From positions 1 through 64,000 of the forward strand of contig CAJUSI010000001.1 of NCBI GenBank assembly GCA_910589035.1: a DNA stretch of 64,000 nt, given 5' to 3'. The stretch comes from an uncultured Acetatifactor sp. Its GTDB lineage: Bacteria > Bacillota > Clostridia > Lachnospirales > Lachnospiraceae. The translations under genes were made by a program, and so were the position numbers. The notes below the pieces were generated by a model. It had not been told where the DNA came from and made no database searches. It saw nothing but the letters and a program-made list of their open reading frames with translations. The stretch's first letter is position 1. Each line of letters starts with the position of its first letter. This document shows, one piece after another, positions 1 through 7,776 of the stretch.

Positions 1-113
1 CCTCTGCTGCCTCTGCTGCCTCTGCTGCCTCTGCTGCCTCTGCTGCCTCTGCTGCCTCTGCTGCCTCTGCTGCCTCTGCTGCCTCTGCTGCCTCTGCTGC
101 CTCTGCTGCCTCT
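1..113. repeat. 9-bp tandem repeat, about 12.5 copies
   Basis: The unit CCTCTGCTG is repeated perfectly from the first base. A 9-bp period preserves reading frame; read leftward it encodes repeated Glu-Ala-Ala. It continues off the left edge, so the true copy number is unknown. Confidence 0.95.
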
Positions 114-121
114 CTCTTCAT
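1..121 (-). CDS. Possible start of a leftward gene with Glu-Ala-Ala repeats (partial)
   Basis: Read leftward from an ATG at 121 the frame is open to the window edge and begins MKREAAEAAEAAE, entirely within the 9-bp repeat. A plausible promoter lies just upstream (154-182). There is no convincing Shine-Dalgarno sequence before the ATG, which weakens the call. If real, this would be the N-terminus of a protein with a helical Ala/Glu-rich stretch whose length changes with repeat number. The rest lies outside the window and its function cannot be judged. Confidence 0.3.
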   Translation of the reverse strand, partial: MKREAAEAAEAAEAAEAAEAAEAAEAAEAAEAAEAAEAAE

Positions 122-153
122 TTATTTTCTACATACTTCGCTTCGACTAGTTC

Positions 154-182
154 ATTGTATCACATGCTATTATATATTGCAA
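154..182 (-). promoter_or_regulatory. Candidate leftward promoter
   Basis: Leftward: TTGCAA (182-177), a 17-bp spacer, then TACAAT (159-154), about 30 bases before the ATG at 121. Spacing and hexamers fit a sigma-A promoter. Confidence 0.45.
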
Positions 183-571
183 TATACTTTTCAAAAAATA
201 CTATATTATTTTTTTCACTACCTTTCCTTTATATAAACATTCCGTCATAAGGCGTTTTCGGCTGATTTTGCATAACTTATCTGAAAACTATGCTCGGTCC
301 TTTTACACAGAGCTTTACCATTTATGACGAATCATACACAATTAGAGAACAGCGGCAGCCCCGGCAGGCCATCCCGATCAAATTCCTAAATCCATGTCCG
401 TCCCTTTTGTTATCAGCTATTACGCTTTTCCTTCCTTGCTTAAGATTATCCTAAATTTTTCCTGAGCCTTTATAAATCCCTGTTTTTGTAGACAAGAAGG
501 ATACATTTTTTCAGTAGAAATAAGACATGGCGCTCGAAGGGAAATAGTCCGAAAACAATCCGTCATGGTTC
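183..571. other. Intergenic region without a recognised gene
   Basis: AT-rich stretch between the leftward promoter and the murT promoter. No ORF with a ribosome site, no RNA gene and no clear intrinsic terminator was recognised. Confidence 0.5.
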
Positions 572-623
572 TTGACATTTTTGTCTAATTCCATTAGACT
601 GTGATTGTCTAATTTTATTAGAC
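572..623 (+). promoter_or_regulatory. murT promoter with two palindromic operators
   Basis: TTGACA (572-577) is followed after 17 bp by TAGACT (595-600), a fair -10. Two perfect palindromes overlap and follow it: GTCTAAT, 3-bp spacer, ATTAGAC at 583-599 and again at 607-623, exactly 24 bp apart. Repeated palindromes over a -10 are typical of dimeric repressors such as MarR-family proteins; the regulator is not encoded nearby. Confidence 0.6.
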
Positions 624-944
624 TCACTGTCCGTGGCTGATTGCAGAATGAACTTCTCTGAAGCAGAATTGCAGTTTATCAGCTCAGACCCTGCTTTGTC
701 CGTCATTCGTTTGCTCCGGGTCAGAGCTGCAGGGAATTGTATCTGTGAGTTTAACCCGGGATACTCAAATGCCGGGGCCATACATGTCCGACAGCATTTT
801 GTTCGAACGGCAGCCCAATCGTTTGAAGGGCTCCGCACCAGAAGCCAGGAATCAGGTATAACCCGCGCTCCTGTCCGGAAAGGTGTGAACAGATACAGCG
901 GAAATATTATAGAGAAAATACAGAACAGAGGAGGAAATATCGAT
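624..944 (+). other. Long leader upstream of murT
   Basis: About 320 bases between the operators and the chosen murT start. The murT frame stays open back to 633, but this extension resembles nothing in the MurT family and lacks a ribosome site at 633. Treated as 5' untranslated leader; no known riboswitch recognised. Confidence 0.45.
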
Positions 945-2306
945 ATGAAAGCTCGTAGAAAAGCTGCTGTCCGATGCACGAAACTGGTATATAAAATCAT
1001 TCGGAACACTGGGCAGGGAAACGGCACCTCCCTGCCGGGCTGTGCGGCGCGCCTGCTGGCGCCTGAAATTCTGGCAGATCTCTCAGGCATGGTCCGAGAG
1101 AAGACCATTGTCACAATGGGAACCAACGGGAAAACCACCTCCAACAATCTCATGTGCAAAGCATTGGAGGATGCAGGCAAAAAGGTAGTCTGTAACCGCC
1201 TTGGGGCAAATATGCCGAACGGTATCATTACCGCCTATGCTCTGGCCGCAGCGGCGGACGGCTCCCTGGACGCCGATTATGCATGCCTGGAGGTGGATGA
1301 ACTGGCCGCAGCCTCCGTTCTCCCTCTGCTGAAGCCGGACTGTATCCTGCTGACCAATATTTTCAGGGATCAGCTGGACCGCTATGGGGAACCTGACCTC
1401 ATTTGCCAGAAATTGAAAGCGGCCATCGACAGCGTTCCGGACGCTGTCCTGGTGATCAACGGGGATGATATTTTCTCCTGCACCCTGGCAGGGGAATGCC
1501 GGAATCCCAGAATTGTCTATGGTATCAATGAGGCCGCCTTCGCACAGGATGACGCTGCCGGCACCTGTGACAGTCTCTTCTGCCGCTCCTGCGGTCATCG
1601 GCTTACCTACCTTTTCCATCATTACGGGCATTTAGGCGTCTACCATTGTCCTGGCTGCGGCATGAGCCGCCCTCTCCCTGCATATACAGCCTCCGATATT
1701 TGCTTTGACGCAGACGCCTGTTCCTTTTCCCTGAACGGATACCGAATGACCGCCAGAATCCGGACGGCATACAGTATTTATAATACCCTCTCCGCCTACG
1801 CCGCCCTTTGCGGTGCAGGCGCGGACACGGCACATTTCGCCGAAGCCGTACGGGACTTTGATTACGGAAATAATCGTGAGGCGGAATTTCTCATAAACGA
1901 TACCCTCATCCGGCTTTATCTGATTAAGAATCCCATCGGCCTTCAGTTGAAATTTGCGCTTCTGCAGAAGGACCCTGCCCCCAAGGATATCCTTTTGCTG
2001 ATCAATGACAATGCCCAGGACGGCATGGATGTCTCATGGCTTTGGGATGTGGACTTCGGCTCTCTTCACACAGCCAATACGGCTTCGGTCATTGCCGCCG
2101 GCCTGCGGCGCTACGATGTGGAGCTGCGCCTGAAATATGAAGAAATTCCCTGCAGGGTTTCCAACGATCCGGAAGCTTCGGTAGAAGCTCTCCTGGAATC
2201 CGGTTCCAAAAATCTCTATATTCTGGTAAACTACTCCGGGCTCTACCGCACAAAGCGCATGCTGCAGAATCTGGCAAATGCCAGGGAAGGAGGGACACAG
2301 GCATGA
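945..2306 (+). CDS. murT: Lipid II isoglutaminyl synthase, Mur ligase subunit MurT
   Basis: With GatD it amidates the D-glutamate alpha-carboxyl of lipid II to D-isoglutamine at the cytoplasmic face of the membrane. The 453-residue protein has the Mur ligase P-loop GTNGKTTS at residues 59-66, the MurT zinc ribbon as two CxxC pairs near residues 213/216 and 235/238, and the DUF1727 C-terminal domain with the conserved NDNAQDGMDVSWLWD segment. The ATG at 945 is chosen because GAGGAGG precedes it and the length then fits the family (about 440-450 residues). The stop overlaps the gatD start (ATGA), the usual coupling of the two subunits. Regulation is probably through the paired palindromes at 583-623. 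Confidence 0.93.
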   Translation: MKARRKAAVRCTKLVYKIIRNTGQGNGTSLPGCAARLLAPEILADLSGMVREKTIVTMGTNGKTTSNNLMCKALEDAGKKVVCNRLGANMPNGIITAYALAAAADGSLDADYACLEVDELAAASVLPLLKPDCILLTNIFRDQLDRYGEPDLICQKLKAAIDSVPDAVLVINGDDIFSCTLAGECRNPRIVYGINEAAFAQDDAAGTCDSLFCRSCGHRLTYLFHHYGHLGVYHCPGCGMSRPLPAYTASDICFDADACSFSLNGYRMTARIRTAYSIYNTLSAYAALCGAGADTAHFAEAVRDFDYGNNREAEFLINDTLIRLYLIKNPIGLQLKFALLQKDPAPKDILLLINDNAQDGMDVSWLWDVDFGSLHTANTASVIAAGLRRYDVELRLKYEEIPCRVSNDPEASVEALLESGSKNLYILVNYSGLYRTKRMLQNLANAREGGTQA

Positions 2307-3028
2307 AACTGACCATAGGATATCTTTATCCCGATCTGCTCAATCTGTACGGAGACTGCGGCAATATTCAATGCCTGAAAAAACGTCTGGAGTGGAGAGG
2401 TATGGAAGCCAGCATTGTCCCTCTTTCCTCCGAGTCCAGAATCGACTTTACCCGCCTGGATATCGTTATGCTGGGCGGCGGTTCGGACAGGGAGCAGGAA
2501 CTTGCCGCCCGGGGACTCAGAAGCCTGCGGAAGGAGCTTGGATGCTACCTGGAGGACAATGGCGTCCTGCTGGCCATCTGCGGCGGCTATCAGCTTCTTG
2601 GAGATTATTATAAGACCGGCCGGAAAACCATAAAGTGTCTGGAGCTCCTTCATTTTTATACCGAATGCGGGTCAAAGCGCCTGGTGCAGAACGTGGTGGT
2701 GCAAAGCCCCTTTTTCTCCTCCCCCGTCGTTGGCTTTGTCAATCACGGAGGCCGGACCCATATCGGAGATTACACACCTCTCGGAGAAGTGCTCTACGGC
2801 TTCGGAAATACGGAAACCTCCCATCGGGAGGGACTTCTTTACAAAAATACCCTGGGAACCTATCTGCATGGTCCCCTGCTTCCAAAGAACCCTGAGATTT
2901 GCGATTTCCTGATCGCAAGAGCACTTCATCGCAAATACGGGAAAAAGGTCTGCCTGGATCCTCTGCCCGACGGGGCGGAGAAAAGGGCCAACAGCTATCT
3001 CGTGAAAAACCTTGTTTTCTACCCCTGA
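2303..3028 (+). CDS. gatD: Lipid II isoglutaminyl synthase, glutamine amidotransferase subunit GatD
   Basis: Class I (CobB/CobQ-like) glutamine amidotransferase that supplies ammonia to MurT. 241 residues, the family length. The nucleophile is Cys93 in LLAICGGYQLLG, and the partner histidine is His189 in LGTYLHGP. It starts inside the murT stop codon (ATGA overlap) with GGAGGGAC upstream, so the two are one transcript and translationally coupled. No terminator is obvious directly after it, but the following 400 bases are rich in hairpins. Confidence 0.93.
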   Translation: MKLTIGYLYPDLLNLYGDCGNIQCLKKRLEWRGMEASIVPLSSESRIDFTRLDIVMLGGGSDREQELAARGLRSLRKELGCYLEDNGVLLAICGGYQLLGDYYKTGRKTIKCLELLHFYTECGSKRLVQNVVVQSPFFSSPVVGFVNHGGRTHIGDYTPLGEVLYGFGNTETSHREGLLYKNTLGTYLHGPLLPKNPEICDFLIARALHRKYGKKVCLDPLPDGAEKRANSYLVKNLVFYP

Positions 3029-3426
3029 ATATGGTATTCTGTCTGTAGTTGGGCCCAGAGCAGACGAAATGACCTGAACCAGGCATGAATCATAATCAAG
3101 TCCACCTGGTTACGGACTCGATTTGAAACCAAATCCCGTCTGCAGCGGGTTGATTTGGGACTAATTCCAATCTGTGAAAGGTTGATTTTGAATCGAATCT
3201 GCAGCAGATTTATCCCTAACGCCTGGAATCAGGGGGGGCATACTGTATCAACCAGGCATTATATCAACATTATGCCCGCCAATATGCACACCTGAATACC
3301 TGTGCATATTAAGAAGAGTAAAATCCGGTATTACGCAAGTATATAGACATGTTGCAGCCAATATATGCACACCTGATTTCATGCGATAGGGATTCATATC
3401 ACAACAGACGACAAGGGGGTATGAAA
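3029..3426. other. Structured intergenic region upstream of the G1P dehydrogenase
   Basis: No gene seen. It holds a stem at 3129-3158 (CCAAATC/GATTTGG with an inner CCCG/CGGG), a near-perfect palindrome at 3196-3210 (AATCTGC/GCAGATT), a G7 run near 3233 and the palindrome at 3281-3310. The words ACCAGGCAT and TATGCACACCTGA each occur twice. None of the stems is followed by a T-run, so they are not intrinsic terminators. They could be a structured leader or operators. Confidence 0.5.
3281..3310. promoter_or_regulatory. 10-bp perfect inverted repeat upstream of the G1P dehydrogenase
   Basis: AATATGCACA (3281-3290), a 10-base loop, TGTGCATATT (3301-3310). One arm recurs degenerately near 3359-3372 (ATATATGCACACCT), closer to the gene. 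Candidate operator or RNA hairpin. Confidence 0.5.
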
Positions 3427-4482
3427 ATGAACGGCAGTCATATCGCAATTCCTTCCCTGCTGAAAGTGGGAAAGGGTACGTTAAAAGAGATCGGAAACTC
3501 CATCCGCCAGGGCGGCATGGACAGAGCGGTAATCTATTTCGGGAACGGCCTCATAGACATGTTCGGAAGTCAGATCATGGAATCCCTGAAGGAAGCCGGC
3601 GTCTCGGTGCTGGAATACCGGGAACTGGATTCCATCCGGATCGAAGATATCGTGGAGCTGGCCTTCGGCATTGACAACAAAGCACAGATTATCGCGGGGA
3701 TAGGAGGAGGTAAGGTTATCGACGCGGCAAAGTACGCCGCCTGTCTGCGCAGGCTTCCCTTCTTAAGCGTCCCCACCTCCGCCTCCAGCGACGGGTTTTC
3801 CAGCGCCAGCGCCTCCCTTACCGTCAATGGCAGACGGAATTCCGTTCCTGCGCGCATGGCCTACGGTATTATTGCAGATACCGATGTCATCAAGAGCGCT
3901 CCGGAAAAGTTCCTTTACTCCGGCATCGGAGATATGGTATGCAAGATTACGGCTCTCTATGACTGGGCCTATGAGGCGGAAAAAGGCTGTACCGCCATGA
4001 ACGATTTCGCCGCCATGATCGCCAAAAAAGCGGTGAACAGCTTTGTCCGCACGCCCTTTGGGAGCATCCGGGAGGATTTATTCTTAAGAGAGCTTCTGGA
4101 TTCCCTCACCATGAGCGGAATCGCCAATGAAATAGCAGGAAGCAGTGCGCCCACCAGCGGAAGCGAGCACCTGATCTCCCATGCCCTGGACAAGATACTG
4201 GAACAGCCCCAACTGCACGGCATCCAGGTGGGAATTGCCACCTATCTCATGAGCAGGGTGCAGGACCACCGCTATAAGCGGGTGAACACCATCCTGCGGG
4301 ATACCGGCTTCTGGAAATATGCGGCTTCCCTGCACTTAAGCCGCGACGATTACGAGGCGGCCATCGATATGGCGCCCTCCATAAAGCCCTTCCGTCATAC
4401 CTATCTCCATGAGGAAAAGTACCGGAAGCTGGCAAAGCAGATTCTGCGGGAGGATGAAGTTCTGGGGGAGGTATTCCGGTAA
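3427..4482 (+). CDS. egsA: sn-glycerol-1-phosphate dehydrogenase family protein (EgsA/AraM-like)
   Basis: NAD(P)-dependent reduction of dihydroxyacetone phosphate to sn-glycerol-1-phosphate is the family reaction; the cytosolic enzyme uses Zn or Ni. The protein (351 residues from 3427) shows the nucleotide motif GIGGGKVIDAAKYAA, the GIGDMVCK segment with a metal-ligand Asp, SGSEHLISHALDK with a ligand His, and a second His in LHGIQVGIAT. ATG 3427 is preferred over ATG 3421 because the run AAGGGGG is too close to the latter. It stands alone behind the structured region. It could instead act on another sugar alcohol phosphate, since the iron-alcohol-dehydrogenase fold is broad; the G1PDH-type motifs make the call fairly firm. 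Confidence 0.82.
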   Translation: MNGSHIAIPSLLKVGKGTLKEIGNSIRQGGMDRAVIYFGNGLIDMFGSQIMESLKEAGVSVLEYRELDSIRIEDIVELAFGIDNKAQIIAGIGGGKVIDAAKYAACLRRLPFLSVPTSASSDGFSSASASLTVNGRRNSVPARMAYGIIADTDVIKSAPEKFLYSGIGDMVCKITALYDWAYEAEKGCTAMNDFAAMIAKKAVNSFVRTPFGSIREDLFLRELLDSLTMSGIANEIAGSSAPTSGSEHLISHALDKILEQPQLHGIQVGIATYLMSRVQDHRYKRVNTILRDTGFWKYAASLHLSRDDYEAAIDMAPSIKPFRHTYLHEEKYRKLAKQILREDEVLGEVFR

Positions 4483-4499
4483 AGGATAAACGACGGAAA

Positions 4500-4757
4500 A
4501 TGCCCATGCATCCTTCGTCCGTAAGCTTGTCCTTATCGCAGATTACGGAAATATCCGGCTCAAGATATATCACATTGTCGGCATCCAGGAATACCGCAAA
4601 AGGAGAAGGATATACCTCACAATCTCCATTCTTCCTCCCGATATAATCCTTTATTCTGAATGACAGTTCCATCGTAATTCTCTGATGGGCGCTGCCATCC
4701 TATATAATTCACCGTCAATCAGTTCTGCCCTCTGGCCATCCGGCAGGGCGCACTTAT
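4500..4757 (-). pseudogene. Decayed Uma2-family (DUF820) endonuclease-like gene
   Basis: Two leftward fragments in different frames join into one Uma2-like sequence. The upstream piece (about 4757-4676) reads LPDGQRAELIDGELYRMAAP, the N-terminal hallmark; it overlaps the end of the adjacent glycosyltransferase. The second begins MELSFRIKDYI at 4672 and runs through FLDADNVIYLEPDISVICDK to DKLTDEGCMG near 4502. A frameshift or small deletion separates them, and the catalytic C-terminal half is missing. Uma2 proteins have a PD-(D/E)XK-like fold and are common as multicopy genes. Clearly non-functional. Confidence 0.7.
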
Positions 4758-5629
4758 AATACCGCTTCACCAATATGCAGTAGATATATCACCGAAATCC
4801 AGCTTTTTCTCCGGTACACCCTCTCCTTCAGCCAATGATACACCCCTGAAAAAGCCCTGCTCTCCGCCATCTTACGGCGCAGAGGCGCCAATGTGCAGGC
4901 GAGAATGGCACGGTATTTGAAAAGCTCTGCCCTGCTCATATAGAAGGCCGTGATCTGTCGATGTTCATTTTTATCCCGCTTCCTGTTCTCGCGGCTCTCC
5001 GAATATCCCCCTCCTTCATAGGAGGCCACAGGGAAATCCATGTGGCGCATCTTCGCCCCTGCCTTATAATGGCACCAGAGAAAATGATCGTAATCCGCCC
5101 TGATTTTATACTGTAAGTCATAAGGCTTTTCCCGGCACAGTCCGGCGCTGTAAAAGCAGGACTGGTGGCAGGGAATGTTCCGGTAACAGGTAAAGCCCGT
5201 AATCTCCGGCGGGGAGGCGATGGTCACATGATTCTTCTCACTGCAGGTATCGCCGTAGAGCACCAGCCTGTCCATATCTGCTCCGGCCCTTCGCTCCTCC
5301 TCGATCACCTGCAGGGTCCGCTCCAGCACGCCCTCGTCCGGAAATGCATCCCCGCAGTTTAAAAAGAGCAGGAACTCTCCCTGAGCATGGGCAGCCGCCT
5401 GGTTCATGGCATCGTAGATCCCGGAATCCTTTTCCACAAATATCCTTACCCGATCCGCTCCCGGATCCCCACCATGCTCCCGCTGCCATTTTTCCACGGA
5501 ACCGTCTCTGCTGCAGCCGTCCTTTACGATAATCTCCGCATCTTCGCAGGTCTGCCCCAGCACGCTCTCCAGCGTAATCCCTAATTTCTCCCCTGGATTC
5601 AGGCAGACCGTAATAATTGAAAATTTCAT
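4754..5629 (-). CDS. GT2-family glycosyltransferase
   Basis: Single GT-A domain enzyme of about 291 residues, expected to move a sugar from a nucleotide sugar to an acceptor in the cytoplasm. The N-terminus KFSIITVCLNPGEKLGITLE, the DGCSRDGS motif, DSGIYDAMNQA and LNCGD are typical of the WcaA-like GT2 branch that acts on surface polysaccharides. The ATG at 5629 has AGGAG just upstream; a GTG two codons earlier is in frame but overlaps that ribosome site. It lies 34 bases after the HAD-CPBP gene on the same strand. Acceptor and donor are unknown. Confidence 0.8.
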   Translation of the reverse strand: MKFSIITVCLNPGEKLGITLESVLGQTCEDAEIIVKDGCSRDGSVEKWQREHGGDPGADRVRIFVEKDSGIYDAMNQAAAHAQGEFLLFLNCGDAFPDEGVLERTLQVIEEERRAGADMDRLVLYGDTCSEKNHVTIASPPEITGFTCYRNIPCHQSCFYSAGLCREKPYDLQYKIRADYDHFLWCHYKAGAKMRHMDFPVASYEGGGYSESRENRKRDKNEHRQITAFYMSRAELFKYRAILACTLAPLRRKMAESRAFSGVYHWLKERVYRRKSWISVIYLLHIGEAVL

Positions 5630-5669
5630 ATCCACTCCTGTTGATGATCTATTTTTCCATCACAGATAA

Positions 5670-7169
5670 TCAGAAAATCCGTTTCTCTTTATTCAGAAGC
5701 CACAGGCTCCCCGCGCCGCAAAGCAGGCAGGCAATTCCCACCGGCCAGTTCATGAGCACCGGCCCGAGAGCATCTACATTGCTCACAGAATATACCAGCA
5801 GATTTGCCAGCATATGTACCGCCAGAGACATCCTGAAATCCCCGAAATATTCATAGGCATACACCATAAAGCAGCCCATGAGGAAGGCATAAATCCCCTG
5901 CACCGAATTGCCGTGATACATGGCAAAAAGAGCAGCGGACACCACCATAGCCCCCGAAAGCTTCATATATCTTCTCTGGCAGTTATAGAGAATCCCCCGG
6001 AACAGCAGTTCCTCGCCCACAGGCGAAATGACACCGTAGCAGAAAAGCCCTAAGGGAATCCACACAGAATACTGCCTCTGCGCCACCTCCTGATAGGCCG
6101 CCGAGCTTTCCACGACCCCCAACAGCTGCAGCAGTACGTTAAGCCCCAATGCAAGCCCAATGGTTGCCACGCCCAGGAGCAGGTAGCGCTTTACCGGCTC
6201 TCTCCTCAGATGCAGGAGCTTCCTGTCCTCCGCCGCCCTGGCCAGGGTTTTCTTCGCAATCCCCCAGATTGAAGCGGCCCCTGCAATGCTTCCCAATGCA
6301 TTCACGATGACGGAAGCATTTCCGGTAAGGTACGGCTTTCCCTCCTCATCCCATACATACCAGAATTCTTGAAATGGAATAGTTTCGATCAATGAACCCA
6401 GCAGAATGAGCGCAAAATTCACCGCCAGCCTGCTCACCATAACGAACATCAGAAACGGAAGCGCCAGCTGCCAGATCTTCTGGGAAGTGCCAGGCTGCCT
6501 TTGCTCCTCCGTCCCCCGCAGGAGAAAGCGCTTCAGCTCCTCAACGGAACGCACGATATAGTCCGCCTTAGCCTCCCTCAGCTCCTCCATGCTTCCGTAC
6601 CCGTAGGTCACTCCCACCGCCTCCAGGCCGAAGGCATGGGCTCCCTCCACGTCAAAACGCCGATCTCCGATCATATATACCCTGGACGTATCCACAGGCT
6701 TATCGCCGAACAGCTGGCGCAGAGCCTCGGAAACCACCTCCGCCTTATCGGTTCTGGTTCCGTCCAGTTCGCTCCCCACCACTGTCCTGAAATACTTCTC
6801 AATTTTAAAATGCTCCAGAATCCGGCGCACAAATACAGTGGGCTTGCTGGAAGCCACCGCCAGGTACATTCCCTTTGCGTTCAGTACCCGCAGCATTTCC
6901 GGTATACCCTCATAGAGCTTATTTTCGAAAATACCCGTGTCGCGGAAACGTTCCCTGTACTTCTCGATGGCTGCTTCCGCCTGCGTCTCGTCCATATGGT
7001 AGAAATTCATAAAGCTGTCCTTCAGCGGCGGCCCGATAAAGGGCTCCAGCTTATCCAGATCCGGCTCCTCAATTCCGAAGGAGGCCAGCGCATACTGCAC
7101 ACAGGTGCAGATCCCCTCCTTGGGATCCGTCAGTGTGCCGTCCAAATCAAATAAAAGATAATTTTTCAT
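5670..7169 (-). CDS. HAD phosphatase fused to a CPBP intramembrane protease
   Basis: Residues 1 to about 215 are a Gph/PgmB-like HAD hydrolase: DLDGTLTD near the N-terminus, ASSKPT as motif II and GDRRFDVEGA as motif IV. After a linker the rest (about 240-499) is a multi-pass CPBP (Abi) domain with EELLFRG near residue 385, then FAMYHG and HMLANLL, which supply the family's glutamate and histidine residues. So a cytoplasmic phosphatase is tethered to a membrane glutamic-protease domain. Both active sites look intact. It starts directly after the greA stop with AGGAG upstream, so they are co-transcribed. Substrates of either domain are unknown. Confidence 0.85.
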   Translation of the reverse strand: MKNYLLFDLDGTLTDPKEGICTCVQYALASFGIEEPDLDKLEPFIGPPLKDSFMNFYHMDETQAEAAIEKYRERFRDTGIFENKLYEGIPEMLRVLNAKGMYLAVASSKPTVFVRRILEHFKIEKYFRTVVGSELDGTRTDKAEVVSEALRQLFGDKPVDTSRVYMIGDRRFDVEGAHAFGLEAVGVTYGYGSMEELREAKADYIVRSVEELKRFLLRGTEEQRQPGTSQKIWQLALPFLMFVMVSRLAVNFALILLGSLIETIPFQEFWYVWDEEGKPYLTGNASVIVNALGSIAGAASIWGIAKKTLARAAEDRKLLHLRREPVKRYLLLGVATIGLALGLNVLLQLLGVVESSAAYQEVAQRQYSVWIPLGLFCYGVISPVGEELLFRGILYNCQRRYMKLSGAMVVSAALFAMYHGNSVQGIYAFLMGCFMVYAYEYFGDFRMSLAVHMLANLLVYSVSNVDALGPVLMNWPVGIACLLCGAGSLWLLNKEKRIF

Positions 7170-7673
7170 CTAAAAACTCCTGATCCTGTCCCCGCTTTCG
7201 TCTGCCGTCTTCTCTATCTTCAAAATCTTTACATCGTAACCGATGGCTTCATTCACCTGCACATGGGCGGATTCCCCTTCCTTTTTTCCAAGCAGGGACT
7301 TTCCCAGAGGACTTTCATTGCTGATCAGGTTCTCCAGGGAATTCCCCCTGACCGTGGTGACAATCTTGTAGGTTTCCACGGAGCCGTCATCCACAAATTC
7401 CACGGTAACGGTATTGTTAATTCCCACTTCATCCTCCGCGGAATCATCGGAAATGATTCTCGCTGTTCTGATCATCCTCTCCAGATAACGGATGCGGCTC
7501 TCGTTCTGATTCTTGAACTTCTTGGCCGCATAATATTCGAAATTCTCGCTCAGATCCCCATGGGCCCTGGCTTCCTTTACATCCGCCAGCGCCTTTGGCC
7601 GCACCACCAGCTTCCGGTGCTCGATCTCCTCTTCCATCTTCCTGATATCGCCGGGTGTCAACTCGTCATACAT
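7170..7673 (-). CDS. greA: GreA/GreB-family transcript cleavage factor
   Basis: Inserts a coiled coil into the RNA polymerase secondary channel and stimulates cleavage of backtracked RNA. 167 residues, slightly longer than the usual 158. The N-terminal coiled coil carries ARAHGDLSENFEYYAAK, the strongly conserved tip, with the acidic residues D and E; the C-terminal FKBP-like domain ends with SPLGKSLLGKKEGE and a Val/Ile-rich strand. Start ATG at 7673 has GGAAGGAG upstream. It is followed without a gap by the HAD-CPBP gene. The first residues differ from the standard GreA N-terminus, so this may be a second, diverged Gre copy. Confidence 0.9.
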   Translation of the reverse strand: MYDELTPGDIRKMEEEIEHRKLVVRPKALADVKEARAHGDLSENFEYYAAKKFKNQNESRIRYLERMIRTARIISDDSAEDEVGINNTVTVEFVDDGSVETYKIVTTVRGNSLENLISNESPLGKSLLGKKEGESAHVQVNEAIGYDVKILKIEKTADESGDRIRSF

Positions 7674-7776
7674 AAACTTATGCTCCTTCCCTATTCCCTC
7701 GCTGTCCTGATTCCCGCTTTCTCATTTTATCCCCTCCCCGCGGAAGGCTTGTCCGGGTCCGGAACCGCTTGATCCC

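Noticed and set aside
1..113. CRISPR array
   Set aside because: The 9-bp units are contiguous and have no spacers; the 39-bp and 60-bp repeats elsewhere are likewise contiguous.
633..944. N-terminal extension of MurT from the ATG at 633
   Set aside because: It has no ribosome site at 633, no resemblance to MurT, and a strong GAGGAGG stands before the ATG at 945.
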